From Streptomyces sp. SS1-1 (GTDB taxonomy: Bacteria; Actinomycetota; Actinomycetes; Streptomycetales; Streptomycetaceae), in assembly GCF_008973465.1 (NCBI RefSeq), contig NZ_WBXN01000004.1:4752501-4816500 (forward strand): DNA of 64,000 bases. The letters run 5' to 3'. Position numbers and translations under genes: made by a program. This document shows, one piece after another, positions 17,523 through 25,914 of this stretch (within the stretch, counting starts at the first letter, position 1; each line of letters begins with the position of its first letter). Below the pieces are notes generated by a model. The model had not been told where the DNA came from, ran no database searches, and saw nothing but the letters and a program-made list of their open reading frames with translations.

Positions 17523-18134
17523 ATGCCTGCAGCGCGGGATTCACTGCTCGACGCCGCCCACTCGGCGCTGGCGCGCCGGCCGTGGTCAGCCGTGCGGATG
17601 GTTGACGTGGCCGCGACGGCCGGGGTCTCCCGGCAGACGCTCTACAACGAGTTCGGCAGCAAGGAGGGGCTCGCCCGCGCACTCGTCCGCCGCGAGGCCG
17701 ACACCTATCTCGCGGGCGTCGAACGCGCCCTCGCCACCCCCGGCGACATCTGCGGCCGGCTCACCGCCACCGCCGAGTGGACCGCGCGCCTCGCCCGCGA
17801 CAACGCCCTGGTCCGCGCCCTGCTCACCGGCTGCTGGAGCGAGCGCCTGCCGTCGCCGTCGCTGACCGCCGTGCCGTCCTCCTCGGCCGTGCCCGCCCAG
17901 CGCAGGGCCGACGGGCCGCTGCCCGCGCCGGGCGACCTCGTGGCCATGGTCCGCGACCGGGCCGTCTCGGTGCTCGCCGGGTCCGGCACCGCCCCGCCGG
18001 ACCGGGCCGGCCTCGCCCGCGGCTGCGAACTCGCCCTGCGCCTCGCCCTGTCCTGTGTCGCCGCCCCGCCGCCCGGCGAGGACGGCGTCACCGATCTCGT
18101 ACGGGAGGCGCTGGACCGCCAGTTGACGGACTGA
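17523..18134 (+). CDS. TetR-family transcriptional regulator
   Basis: A 203-residue protein with an N-terminal TetR helix-turn-helix (VDVAATAGVSRQTLYNEFGS, about residues 28-47) and a helical ligand-binding domain. AGGAGG lies 5 bases before ATG 17523, and a second ATG directly precedes it. It is convergent with the SMR exporter gene just downstream. The regulated genes are unknown. Confidence 0.9.
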   Translation: MPAARDSLLDAAHSALARRPWSAVRMVDVAATAGVSRQTLYNEFGSKEGLARALVRREADTYLAGVERALATPGDICGRLTATAEWTARLARDNALVRALLTGCWSERLPSPSLTAVPSSSAVPAQRRADGPLPAPGDLVAMVRDRAVSVLAGSGTAPPDRAGLARGCELALRLALSCVAAPPPGEDGVTDLVREALDRQLTD

Positions 18135-18149
18135 GCGCGACTGCGTGTA

Positions 18150-18473
18150 CTAGTGGGCCGATCCGGAGAGCTGGAGGCCGACCACTCCCAGGATGACCAG
18201 GGAGATCGACACGATCTTCAGCGTCGAGACGATGTCGCCGAGGAAGATCATCCCGTAGATCGCGGTGCCGGCCGCCCCGATGCCCGTCCACACCGCGTAC
18301 GCCGGACCCACGTCCAGCTTCCGCAGGGACAGCGTCAGCAGGCCGAAACTGCCCAGCGCGAAGATGCAGAAGGCGACGGTCGGCCACAGCCGCGAGAAGC
18401 CGTGCGACAGTTTCAGACAGACGGCGAAGCCGGTTTCGAGCAGCCCCGCCACGATGACCAGCAGCCACGCCAT
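18150..18473 (-). CDS. SMR-family exporter, SugE/Gdx type
   Basis: A 107-residue four-helix membrane protein with the essential Glu in helix 1 (GLLETGFAV, about residue 13) and the AYAVWTGIGAAGT signature of the SugE/Gdx branch, whose members export guanidinium in exchange for protons. It is a single gene, not the paired heterodimer type. GGAGG precedes ATG 18473. I looked for a guanidine riboswitch in the leader and did not find a convincing one. Confidence 0.88.
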   Translation of the reverse strand: MAWLLVIVAGLLETGFAVCLKLSHGFSRLWPTVAFCIFALGSFGLLTLSLRKLDVGPAYAVWTGIGAAGTAIYGMIFLGDIVSTLKIVSISLVILGVVGLQLSGSAH

Positions 18474-18602
18474 GTGCTGTCCTCCCGTACGCCGTGTTTC
18501 GGTGACCGCTTCGTCAGAATCGTCAGCCTTTGGCCAGGCTTGGAGCTCGCTCGGTGCGATTATGCCCTTACCGAACTCGTGGGGGGACAAACAACGCGGA
18601 GG

Positions 18603-19613
18603 TCAGTCGCCCTCCGTGCGCTCCCGCGTGGCCAGCAGCCGCCGCAGCGAGTAGAGGCGCGCGGGATCGGCGTGCCCCTCCGCCACCCAGGCGTCCAGCG
18701 CGCAGTCGGGCTCGTCGTGACTGCACGCGCGCGGGCATCCCTCGGTGCCCGGCTCCAGGTCGGGGAACGCGTGGATCACCCGGGACGGGTCGATGTGGGC
18801 GAGGCCGAACGACCGGACGCCCGGGGTGTCCACCACCCAGCCGTCCGCGCCGCCCAGCGGCAGCGCGAGCGCCGACGTCGTGGTGTGCCGGCCGCGCCCG
18901 GTCACCGCGTTGACATGCCCGGTCGACCGCCGGCGGTCGTCCGGCACCAGCGCGTTCACCAGTGTCGTCTTGCCGACGCCGGAGTGGCCCACGAACGCCG
19001 TGACCCTGCCGTCCAGATGCTCGCGCACCCGGTCGGCGGCGGCCCCGTCGGCCAGCTCCTCACGGTTGGTGACGACATACGGGATGTCCAACGCGCCGTA
19101 CAGCTCCAGCAGTTCGTCCGGTGACGCCAGATCGGACTTCGTCAGCACCAGCAGCGGCTCCAGACCGCCGTCGAACGCCGCCACCAGACAGCGGTCGATC
19201 AGCCGGGGCCGCGGCTCGGGGTCGGCAAGGGCGGTGACGATCGCGAGCTGGTCGGCGTTGGCCACCACGACCCGCTCGAACGGATCGTCGTCGTCGGCGG
19301 TCCGGCGCAGCACCGAGGTGCGCTCCTCGATGCGCACGATCCGCGCGAGGGTGTCCTTCTTGCCGGAGAGATCACCGACGAGGGCCACCCGGTCACCGAC
19401 CACCGCGGCCTTGCGGCCCAGTTCGCGTGCCTTCATCGCCAGGACGACCCGGTCCTCGACGAGGCAGGTCAGCCGGCCCCGGTCGACGGTGAGGACCATG
19501 CCCTCGGCGGCGTCCTCGTGCTTGGGCCGGATGTTGGTGCGGGGCCGGGTGTTCCGACGGCCGGGGCGCGTGCGGATGTCGTCCTCGTCGGTGTGCTTGC
19601 CGTAGCGGCGCAT
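18603..19613 (-). CDS. rsgA: Ribosome small-subunit GTPase RsgA
   Basis: A 336-residue circularly permuted GTPase: N-terminal OB-like region, then G4 TKSD (about residue 160), G1 GHSGVGKTTLVNAL (about 208-221) and G3 DTPGV (about 258), with a C-terminal Cys/His zinc region (CPRACSHDEPDC). RsgA assists late 30S subunit maturation. Its start is 17 bases from the end of aroA, so the two are co-transcribed. The permuted motif order is diagnostic. Confidence 0.93.
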   Translation of the reverse strand: MRRYGKHTDEDDIRTRPGRRNTRPRTNIRPKHEDAAEGMVLTVDRGRLTCLVEDRVVLAMKARELGRKAAVVGDRVALVGDLSGKKDTLARIVRIEERTSVLRRTADDDDPFERVVVANADQLAIVTALADPEPRPRLIDRCLVAAFDGGLEPLLVLTKSDLASPDELLELYGALDIPYVVTNREELADGAAADRVREHLDGRVTAFVGHSGVGKTTLVNALVPDDRRRSTGHVNAVTGRGRHTTTSALALPLGGADGWVVDTPGVRSFGLAHIDPSRVIHAFPDLEPGTEGCPRACSHDEPDCALDAWVAEGHADPARLYSLRRLLATRERTEGD

Positions 19614-19630
19614 CGCTGTGTCCCCGAGCC

Positions 19631-20947
19631 CTACGCCCCGAGCATCCCGGTCCACAGATCGGGGAAGTCCGGCAGGGTCTTCGCCGTCGTCGCCACGTTC
19701 TCGATGAGCACGCCCTCGACCGCGAGGCCGATGACCGCGCCGGCCGTCGCCATGCGGTGGTCCTCGTACGTGTGGAAGACCCCGCCGTGCAGCGGGCGCG
19801 GGCGGATGTGCAGGCCGTCGGCGGTCTCCGTGACGTCACCGCCGAGTTCGTTGATCTCCTTGGTGAGCGCGGCCAGCCGGTCCGTCTCGTGCAGCCGCAG
19901 ATGCGCCACCCCGCGCAGCGTCGAGGGGGAGTCCGCGAGGGCCGCGACCGCCGCGATGCCCGGGGTCAGCTCGCCGACCTCGCCGAGGTCCACGTCGATG
20001 CCGTGGATCGCACCCGAACCGGTGAACACCAGCCCGTACTCGGTGAGTTCGCAGGAGCCGCCCATCTCGGTGAAGATCTCGCGCAGCCGGTCGCCGGGCT
20101 GCGTGGTGCGGGCCGGCCAGTCCGGGATCAGGACCTTGCCGCCGGTCACGAGCGCCGCCGCGAGGAACGGTTGCGCGTTGGACAGGTCCGGCTCGATCGT
20201 CAGATCACGGCCGAGCAGCGCACCCGGCGTGACCCGCCACACGTTCGGCTCGCCGCCCGACTCCGGGGTGTCCACCTGGGCGCCGACCGCGCGCAGCATG
20301 TCGACGGTCATCCGGATGTGCGGCATCGACGGCAGCGTGGAGCCGGTGTGCCGGACCTCGACGCCCTGGTTGAAGCGCGGCCCCGACAGCAGCAGCGCCG
20401 ACACGAACTGGGACGACGACGAGGCGTCGATCTCCACCACGCCGCCCTCCAGCGCACCCCCGCCGTGCACCGTCAGCGGCAGCGCGCCCCGGCCGTCGTC
20501 GTCGATCCGCGCACCGAGGACGCGCAGCGCGTCGATCACCCCGTGCAGCGGACGCTCGTACGACCGCGGGTCGCCGTCGAAGCGGACCGGGCCGTCGGCC
20601 AGCGCGGCCACCGGGGGCAGGAAGCGCATCACCGTGCCGGCGTTGCCCACGTCGACCGTGGCCGGGCCGCGCAGCCCCGCGGGAAGCACCCGCCACGCCT
20701 CGCCGGTGCCCTCGGGACCCACGCCCTCCTCGATGCCGACGCCCATCGTGCGCAGCGCGCCCGCCATCAGCAGCGTGTCCCGGGAGCGCAGCGGACGGCG
20801 CAGCCAGCCCGGCTCGCTGGCCAGGGCGGCGAGGACGAGAGCACGGTTGGTGACCGACTTGGACCCCGGCACGTGGACCGTCGCGTCGACGGCTCCGCTC
20901 GCGTGCGGGGCGGGCCAGAGGGCGGTGGATGTGTCGTTCGGGGCCAT
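19631..20947 (-). CDS. aroA: 3-phosphoshikimate 1-carboxyvinyltransferase (EPSP synthase)
   Basis: A 438-residue EPSP synthase, the sixth step of the shikimate pathway joining PEP to shikimate-3-phosphate. Recognisable blocks: GSKSVTNRALVLAALA near residue 28 (phosphate-binding Lys), VDVGNAGTVMRFLPP near residue 100, and HETDRLAALTKEI plus YEDHRMATAGAVI in the C-terminal half. Full length. It is a lone biosynthetic gene followed by rsgA. Confidence 0.95.
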   Translation of the reverse strand: MAPNDTSTALWPAPHASGAVDATVHVPGSKSVTNRALVLAALASEPGWLRRPLRSRDTLLMAGALRTMGVGIEEGVGPEGTGEAWRVLPAGLRGPATVDVGNAGTVMRFLPPVAALADGPVRFDGDPRSYERPLHGVIDALRVLGARIDDDGRGALPLTVHGGGALEGGVVEIDASSSSQFVSALLLSGPRFNQGVEVRHTGSTLPSMPHIRMTVDMLRAVGAQVDTPESGGEPNVWRVTPGALLGRDLTIEPDLSNAQPFLAAALVTGGKVLIPDWPARTTQPGDRLREIFTEMGGSCELTEYGLVFTGSGAIHGIDVDLGEVGELTPGIAAVAALADSPSTLRGVAHLRLHETDRLAALTKEINELGGDVTETADGLHIRPRPLHGGVFHTYEDHRMATAGAVIGLAVEGVLIENVATTAKTLPDFPDLWTGMLGA

Positions 20948-21015
20948 GGCCCCACTTTATAAGCAGGCGGTCCCGCCGGTGCCGCGCCGTGGGCCGCGCC
21001 CTGTGACGCACGGCC

Positions 21016-21738
21016 TCACAGGTCCAGCAGCCACCGGCCCCCGCCGAGCAGCGCGCACAGCGACACCGCGTGGAACAGGAACAGCCACAGCCCCGCCGGT
21101 ACATGGGTGAGCCGCGACAGCTGGTCCGCGTCCGAGTCGCCGGCCCCGCCGCGCGAGCGCTTCGCCTGCAGCTCGAAGGCCGGCCGGACACCGCCCACCA
21201 GGAGGAACCACACCACCGCGTACGCGAACGCCGCCTGCACCTGCGGTCCCGTGAGCCATGAGACGACCACGAAGGTGCCGCCCGTGAGGAACACGGTGAG
21301 CGCCCCATAGGCGTTGCGGATCATCACCAGCATCGCCAGCAGCAGCAGCGTCGCCAGCCACAGCAGCAGCGTGATACGCCCCGCGGACAGCAGCGCGGCC
21401 CCGCCGAGCCCCAGCAGCGGCGGGGCCGTGTAGCCTGCGGCCGCCGTGAGGATCATCCCGATGCCGTACGGCTTGCCGCGGCTGACGGTCAGGCCGCTGG
21501 TGTCGGAGTGCAGCCGTATCCCGGTCAGTGTCCGGCCCGTCAGCAGGGCGACCAGTCCGTGTCCGCCCTCGTGGGCGATGGTGATCGCGTTGCGTGACAG
21601 CCGCCACAGACCGGGCGGGACGACGACGGCGAGCGCCGCCACCAGGGTGGCGATCACCACCCACAGGTCCGGGTCGGTCTGGGTACCGGAGACCTCGCCC
21701 CACAGGGAGGCGAGCGAGGCGGATGCGGTGCGGTCCAT
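21016..21738 (-). CDS. M50-family membrane metallopeptidase
   Basis: A 240-residue polytopic protein with about six transmembrane helices and the zinc-binding HEGGH motif (an HExxH, about residues 55-59) inside the second membrane segment, as in site-2-protease-like M50B members. There is no PDZ domain. It may process a membrane-bound regulator, but no substrate candidate is adjacent. It is divergent from the YedK-type gene, with only 50 bases between the starts. Confidence 0.85.
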   Translation of the reverse strand: MDRTASASLASLWGEVSGTQTDPDLWVVIATLVAALAVVVPPGLWRLSRNAITIAHEGGHGLVALLTGRTLTGIRLHSDTSGLTVSRGKPYGIGMILTAAAGYTAPPLLGLGGAALLSAGRITLLLWLATLLLLAMLVMIRNAYGALTVFLTGGTFVVVSWLTGPQVQAAFAYAVVWFLLVGGVRPAFELQAKRSRGGAGDSDADQLSRLTHVPAGLWLFLFHAVSLCALLGGGRWLLDL

Positions 21739-21788
21739 GTGAGGCGTCGGCTCCCTCGGGGTGGATGGAATCTGGCAGTGTGGCACGT

Positions 21789-22604
21789 ATGTGCGGACGG
21801 TATGCAGCCAGTCGTGGGCCCGAGGATCTCGCGGCGATCTTCGGGATCGAGACGTGGGAACCCGAGGAGACCCTGGAGCCGGACTACAACGTGGCCCCGA
21901 CGAAGGAGGTCCACGTCGTCCTCGACCGTCCCCTGAAAGACGCGGCCGACCCGCGCCCGGTTCGGCAGCTGCGCACGCTGAAGTGGGGACTGGTCCCGAG
22001 CTGGTCCAAGACGCCCGAGACCGCCTTCAAGATGATCAACGCCCGCGCGGAGACCGTGCACGAGAAGCCGTCGTACCGGCGGGCCTTCACCTCCCGGCGC
22101 TGCGTCATCCCCGCCGACGGCTACTACGAGTGGGTCACCGGCCGCCAGGAGCTGGACCTGGAGCAGGAGGGGAAGCGCAAACGGCCGCGCAAGCAGCCCT
22201 ACTTCGTGCTCCCCGCCGACGGCTCCGTCTTCGCGATGGCCGGGCTGTACGAGTTCTGGCGGGACCGGACCCTGCCGGACGACCACCCGCGGGCCTGGTG
22301 GGTGACCTGCTCGGTGATCACGACCGAGGCGGAGACGGCCCCGCTCGCGGTGGCGCCCGAGGAGGGCCCCCGCTCCCTGGCCGACATCCACCCCCGGATG
22401 CCGCTGATGCTCACCCCCGACCGCTGGGACGCCTGGCTGGACCCCACCCGCCAGGACCCGGAGGAGCTGCGCTCCCTGCTCGCGCCGCCGCCGTCCGGGC
22501 TGATGCGCGCCTACCCCGTCTCCACCCTCGTCAGCAACGTCCGCAACAACGGCCCGGAGCTGCTGAAGGAGCTCGACGGCCCCGAAGAGGGCACACTCTT
22601 CTGA
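21789..22604 (+). CDS. SRAP-domain protein (YedK/HMCES-type abasic-site sensor)
   Basis: A 271-residue SOS-response-associated peptidase. It begins MCGRY, so Cys2 becomes the N-terminal nucleophile that crosslinks to abasic sites in single-stranded DNA. The other conserved residues are visible: NVAPT near residue 36, NARAE with the catalytic Glu region near residue 83, and HPRMP with the active-site His near residue 196. It protects replication forks from abasic lesions. The alpha/beta-hydrolase gene follows after one base. Confidence 0.92.
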   Translation: MCGRYAASRGPEDLAAIFGIETWEPEETLEPDYNVAPTKEVHVVLDRPLKDAADPRPVRQLRTLKWGLVPSWSKTPETAFKMINARAETVHEKPSYRRAFTSRRCVIPADGYYEWVTGRQELDLEQEGKRKRPRKQPYFVLPADGSVFAMAGLYEFWRDRTLPDDHPRAWWVTCSVITTEAETAPLAVAPEEGPRSLADIHPRMPLMLTPDRWDAWLDPTRQDPEELRSLLAPPPSGLMRAYPVSTLVSNVRNNGPELLKELDGPEEGTLF

Positions 22605-22605
22605 C

Positions 22606-23244
22606 GTGACGACCGAGATCATCGAGACCATCGCCACGGACGCGGGGGACGCCCGCGTCACCTGGCACCCGGCGCCCCGGCCCCGGCTCGTGCTGGCCGT
22701 GAGCCACGGCGCCGGCGGCGGCATCGGCGCCCGCGACCTCGTGGCGCTCGCCCGGACCCTCCCGGAGCACGGGGTGAGCGTCGCCCTCGTCGAGCAGCCC
22801 TGGCGGGTGGCCGGCAAGAAGGTGGCGCCCGCGCCGAAGACCCTGGACACCGGCTGGCGGGGGCTGTGGCCGGCGCTCGCCGCGCCGGGGCTGCCCGTGA
22901 TCGCGGGCGGGCGCAGCGCGGGCGCCCGCGTCGCCTGCCGCACGGCCCGCGAACTCGGGGCGCACGCCGTGCTGGCGCTCAGCTTCCCCCTGCACCCGCC
23001 GGGCAAGCCGGAGAAGTCCCGGGCGGACGAACTGCTCGGCGCCGGGGTGCCCACCCTCGTCGTCCAGGGCGGCAACGACCCCTTCGGCAGGCCGGAGGAG
23101 TTCCCCGACGGCCCGTACGAACTCGTCGAGGTGCCCCACGCCGATCACGGGTTCGCCGTGCCCAAGCGGGCGCCCCTCGGACAGGACGAGGCCGTGGCCC
23201 TCGTCACGGACGCCGTGGCGGCGTGGGCCGGGTCACTGGGGTAA
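22606..23244 (+). CDS. Alpha/beta-hydrolase (KANL3/Tex30-like)
   Basis: A 212-residue alpha/beta-hydrolase. Nucleophile Ser in GGRSAGAR (about residue 105), acid Asp in GGNDPFG (about 153) and His in HADHGF (about 181) form the triad. An oxyanion-like SHGAGGG lies near residue 34. It starts at GTG one base after the stop of the SRAP gene, so it is probably translated from the same message. The substrate is unknown. Confidence 0.85.
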   Translation: MTTEIIETIATDAGDARVTWHPAPRPRLVLAVSHGAGGGIGARDLVALARTLPEHGVSVALVEQPWRVAGKKVAPAPKTLDTGWRGLWPALAAPGLPVIAGGRSAGARVACRTARELGAHAVLALSFPLHPPGKPEKSRADELLGAGVPTLVVQGGNDPFGRPEEFPDGPYELVEVPHADHGFAVPKRAPLGQDEAVALVTDAVAAWAGSLG

Positions 23245-23251
23245 AGGTTCG

Positions 23252-23277
23252 GGAATGATGCGGGCCCGGCCTCTGTT
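23252..23277 (+). promoter_or_regulatory. Sigma-R-dependent promoter (sigRp2-like)
   Basis: GGAAT at 23252-23256 and GTT at 23275-23277 are separated by exactly 18 bases, the published consensus for sigma-R promoters. It lies upstream of sigR, giving positive autoregulation under thiol stress. Transcription from about 23284 would include both candidate sigR starts at 23337 and 23502. Confidence 0.85.
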
Positions 23278-23501
23278 GTGGCGGACATGCGGTGCTGAGC
23301 ACCGGCACCGACGTCGTAGGAGAGGAAGTCCACCGCATGGGTTCGACCTTCTGCCCGAGTCGCAGCAGCCGTGCCGACCTGGACTGGACGGTGCTGCACG
23401 CGGCCAAGACCGCTCCCATTCGAGGGGCGGCAGGCACGGCAGGTCGTCTATCCTCCGATTCAGGCACGGCCGGATTCGGCCCTGCCCGCAATCTTGAGGA
23501 G

Positions 23502-24197
23502 GTGGGTCCGGTTCCCGGTACCGACGCAGGGACCGACAACGGCCAGGCGGAGCAGCCCGAGGGCCTGGGCACGGGCGTGGGCACGTCCCCGGAGACGACC
23601 GCGGAGCGCACCGCGCGCTTCGAGCGGGACGCGCTGGAATTCCTCGACCAGATGTACTCGGCCGCCCTGCGCATGACGCGCAACCCCGCCGACGCCGAGG
23701 ACCTGGTGCAGGAGACCTACGCCAAGGCGTACGCGTCCTTCCACCAGTTCCGCGAGGGCACCAACCTGAAGGCCTGGCTGTACCGGATCCTCACCAACAC
23801 CTTCATCAACTCGTACCGCAAGAAGCAGCGCGAACCCCAGCGCTCCGCGGCCGAGGAGATCGAGGACTGGCAGCTGGCGCGCGCCGAGTCGCACATGTCG
23901 ACGGGTCTGCGCTCCGCCGAGTCGCAGGCGCTCGACCACCTGCCGGACTCGGACGTGAAGGAAGCACTGCAGGCGATCCCCGAGGAATTCCGCATTGCCG
24001 TGTATCTGGCCGACGTAGAGGGCTTTGCGTACAAGGAGATCGCGGACATCATGGGGACACCCATCGGTACGGTGATGTCCCGGCTGCACCGGGGCCGCCG
24101 TCAACTGCGCGGCATGCTCGAGGACTACGCCCGCGAGCGCGGGCTGGTCCCGGCCGGCGCCGGAGAGTCGGACGAAGCGAAAGGCTCGGGCTCATGA
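23502..24197 (+). CDS. sigR: ECF sigma factor SigR (thiol-oxidative stress)
   Basis: A 231-residue ECF sigma factor starting at GTG 23502: region 2 with DAEDLVQETYAKAYASFHQF and LKAWLYRILTNTFI, region 4 with YKEIADIMGTPIGTVMSRLH. SigR directs transcription of thioredoxin, mycothiol and proteostasis genes when its zinc anti-sigma factor RsrA is oxidised. The frame extends upstream to ATG 23337, adding exactly 55 residues; this agrees with the reported longer, unstable sigma-R-prime isoform of S. coelicolor. Its stop overlaps the rsrA start (ATGA). Confidence 0.96.
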   Translation: MGPVPGTDAGTDNGQAEQPEGLGTGVGTSPETTAERTARFERDALEFLDQMYSAALRMTRNPADAEDLVQETYAKAYASFHQFREGTNLKAWLYRILTNTFINSYRKKQREPQRSAAEEIEDWQLARAESHMSTGLRSAESQALDHLPDSDVKEALQAIPEEFRIAVYLADVEGFAYKEIADIMGTPIGTVMSRLHRGRRQLRGMLEDYARERGLVPAGAGESDEAKGSGS

Positions 24198-24496
24198 GCT
24201 GCGGAGAGCCGCACGAGACGGACTGCTCCGAGGTACTCGACCACCTCTACGAGTTCCTCGACAGCGAGATGCCGGACGTCGACCGCGACAAGTTTAAGCA
24301 GCACTTCCAGGAGTGCTCGCCGTGCCTGGAGAAGTACGGGCTCGAAGAAGCGGTGAAGAAGCTCGTCAAGCGCTGCTGCGGCCATGACGACGTCCCCACG
24401 GACCTGCGCGCGAAGGTGCTGGGCCGGCTCGACCTGATCCGCTCCGGTCAGTCCGTGCCCGAGCACGACGTCGCCGCCGCGCCGCAGGAGACCTGA
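24194..24496 (+). CDS. rsrA: Zinc-binding redox-sensitive anti-sigma factor RsrA
   Basis: A 100-residue ZAS-family anti-sigma factor. The redox and zinc residues fall at the positions known from S. coelicolor: Cys3, Cys11, His37, Cys41, Cys44, Cys61 and Cys62 (HFQECSPC core). Reduced, zinc-bound RsrA holds SigR; disulfide formation releases zinc and SigR. Translational coupling to sigR (4-base overlap) keeps the two in balance. Confidence 0.97.
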   Translation: MSCGEPHETDCSEVLDHLYEFLDSEMPDVDRDKFKQHFQECSPCLEKYGLEEAVKKLVKRCCGHDDVPTDLRAKVLGRLDLIRSGQSVPEHDVAAAPQET

Positions 24497-24606
24497 CTCC
24501 CGCGTCACCCGAACGTGCGAATGCCGGGCGACACGCCCGCGCCCGCCCCCCGGCCCACCTAGGCTCCGCGTGAGCTGAGCAGGTGACGGTGGGGGAGGGG
24601 CCGGGC

Positions 24607-25914
24607 ATGGAGACCTTGCCGGCACGGGCGCGCGGGTACGTCGCCTGTGCCGCCCTCGCGGCGGCACTCTGCCTGCTGCCCGTGCCCTCCGCACGTCCGC
24701 CGTGGTGGGTGGTGGCCCTCCTCGCCGCGCTCTACGCCGGCGGGGGACGCGTCGCCGCCCGCGGCCGTCTGTCCGGCACCTTCTACCCCGTGCTGCTGGC
24801 CGGGGCGTTCCTGCTGCCGCCGCCCGCCGCCGCGCTCGTCGCGGTGCCGGGCGCGCTGCTCGGGCCCGTCGGACACCCGCCGCGCGGGATGCGCCGCCTG
24901 TGGCGGGCCTCCCAGCTCGTGCTCGCCGTGCGCGCGGCCGCCGAGGTCTACGCGGCCCTGGGCGAGCCGGGTCCCGTGACCGCCGCCGAGTTCCCCGGCG
25001 CGCTCGCCGCCGCCGGGGCCGCCGTCGTCGCCTTCTGTCTCGTCCTCACCCTGCTCGACGGCGGCATCCTCGCGCTAGCCGAGCGCGTCCCGGCCCGCCG
25101 CGCCTGGCGCGGGCTCTTCCCGCGCTCCCTCGCGCCCATCGCCGTGCACGGACTCGCCGGGCTCATGATGGCCGTCCTGTGGCAGAGCCCGTACGGCCCG
25201 GTCGCGGCCCTGCTCGTGCTGCTCCCCATGTGCGTGTCGTGGTGGGTGTTCGCCCAGTACCACCGGGAGCACGCGGCCCATCAGGCGACCATCCGCGCCC
25301 TCGTCCAGGCCGTCGACATCAAGGACGGCTACACGCGCGGCCACAGCGAGCGCGTCGGGCACGCCTCCATGATGATCGCGCGGGAACTGGGCCTGGGGGA
25401 CGAGCGGGTGGAGGTCCTGCGCTTCGCCGGCATCCTGCACGACGTCGGCAAACTGGGCGTGCCCACCCGGCTGCTCCGCAAGGACGGCCCGCTCACCCCC
25501 GAGGAACGCCGGATCATCGAGCTGCACCCCGAGTACGGGCACGAGATGGTCCGCGGCATCTCCTTCCTCGGCGAGGCCCGGGCCGCCGTCCTGCACCATC
25601 ACGAGCGCCTCGACGGCAGCGGCTACCCCTACGGGCTGAGGGGCAGCCAGATCCCGGAGCCCGCCCGGGTGGTGGCCGTGGCGGACGCCTTCGACGCGAT
25701 GACGTCCACCCGGTCCTACTCCCGCGCCCGGCCCGTCCCCGTCGCGCTGCGGGAGCTGGAGCGGTGCGCCGGCTCGCAGTTCGACCCCCGGATGGTCACC
25801 GCGCTCGTCCGGGCCGTCCGCCGCCTCGGCTGGCACCCCGCGGTGACCGCCGACGAGACCGGCCCGCTCCCGCCCCGCCCGCCCGTCTCCAGCGCCCCCG
25901 GGGCCCACCGGTGA
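24607..25914 (+). CDS. Membrane HD-GYP domain protein (canonical)
   Basis: A 435-residue protein. The N-terminal 220 residues hold about six hydrophobic helices; the C-terminus is a complete HD-GYP domain with HSERVGHA, the metal-binding HDVGK (about residue 282) and HHERLDGSGYP (about 337). HD-GYP enzymes hydrolyse cyclic di-GMP or related nucleotides. GGGGGAGGGG precedes ATG 24607. It overlaps the next HD gene by 4 bases. Confidence 0.9.
   Translation: METLPARARGYVACAALAAALCLLPVPSARPPWWVVALLAALYAGGGRVAARGRLSGTFYPVLLAGAFLLPPPAAALVAVPGALLGPVGHPPRGMRRLWRASQLVLAVRAAAEVYAALGEPGPVTAAEFPGALAAAGAAVVAFCLVLTLLDGGILALAERVPARRAWRGLFPRSLAPIAVHGLAGLMMAVLWQSPYGPVAALLVLLPMCVSWWVFAQYHREHAAHQATIRALVQAVDIKDGYTRGHSERVGHASMMIARELGLGDERVEVLRFAGILHDVGKLGVPTRLLRKDGPLTPEERRIIELHPEYGHEMVRGISFLGEARAAVLHHHERLDGSGYPYGLRGSQIPEPARVVAVADAFDAMTSTRSYSRARPVPVALRELERCAGSQFDPRMVTALVRAVRRLGWHPAVTADETGPLPPRPPVSSAPGAHR

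Noticed and set aside
18474..18602. Possible guanidine riboswitch before the SMR exporter gene
   Set aside because: The leader has ACACGG and ACGGGAGG segments reminiscent of the ykkC 3' part, but the conserved 5' CTAGGGTTCCG and ACTGGTCCGAGAG blocks are missing.
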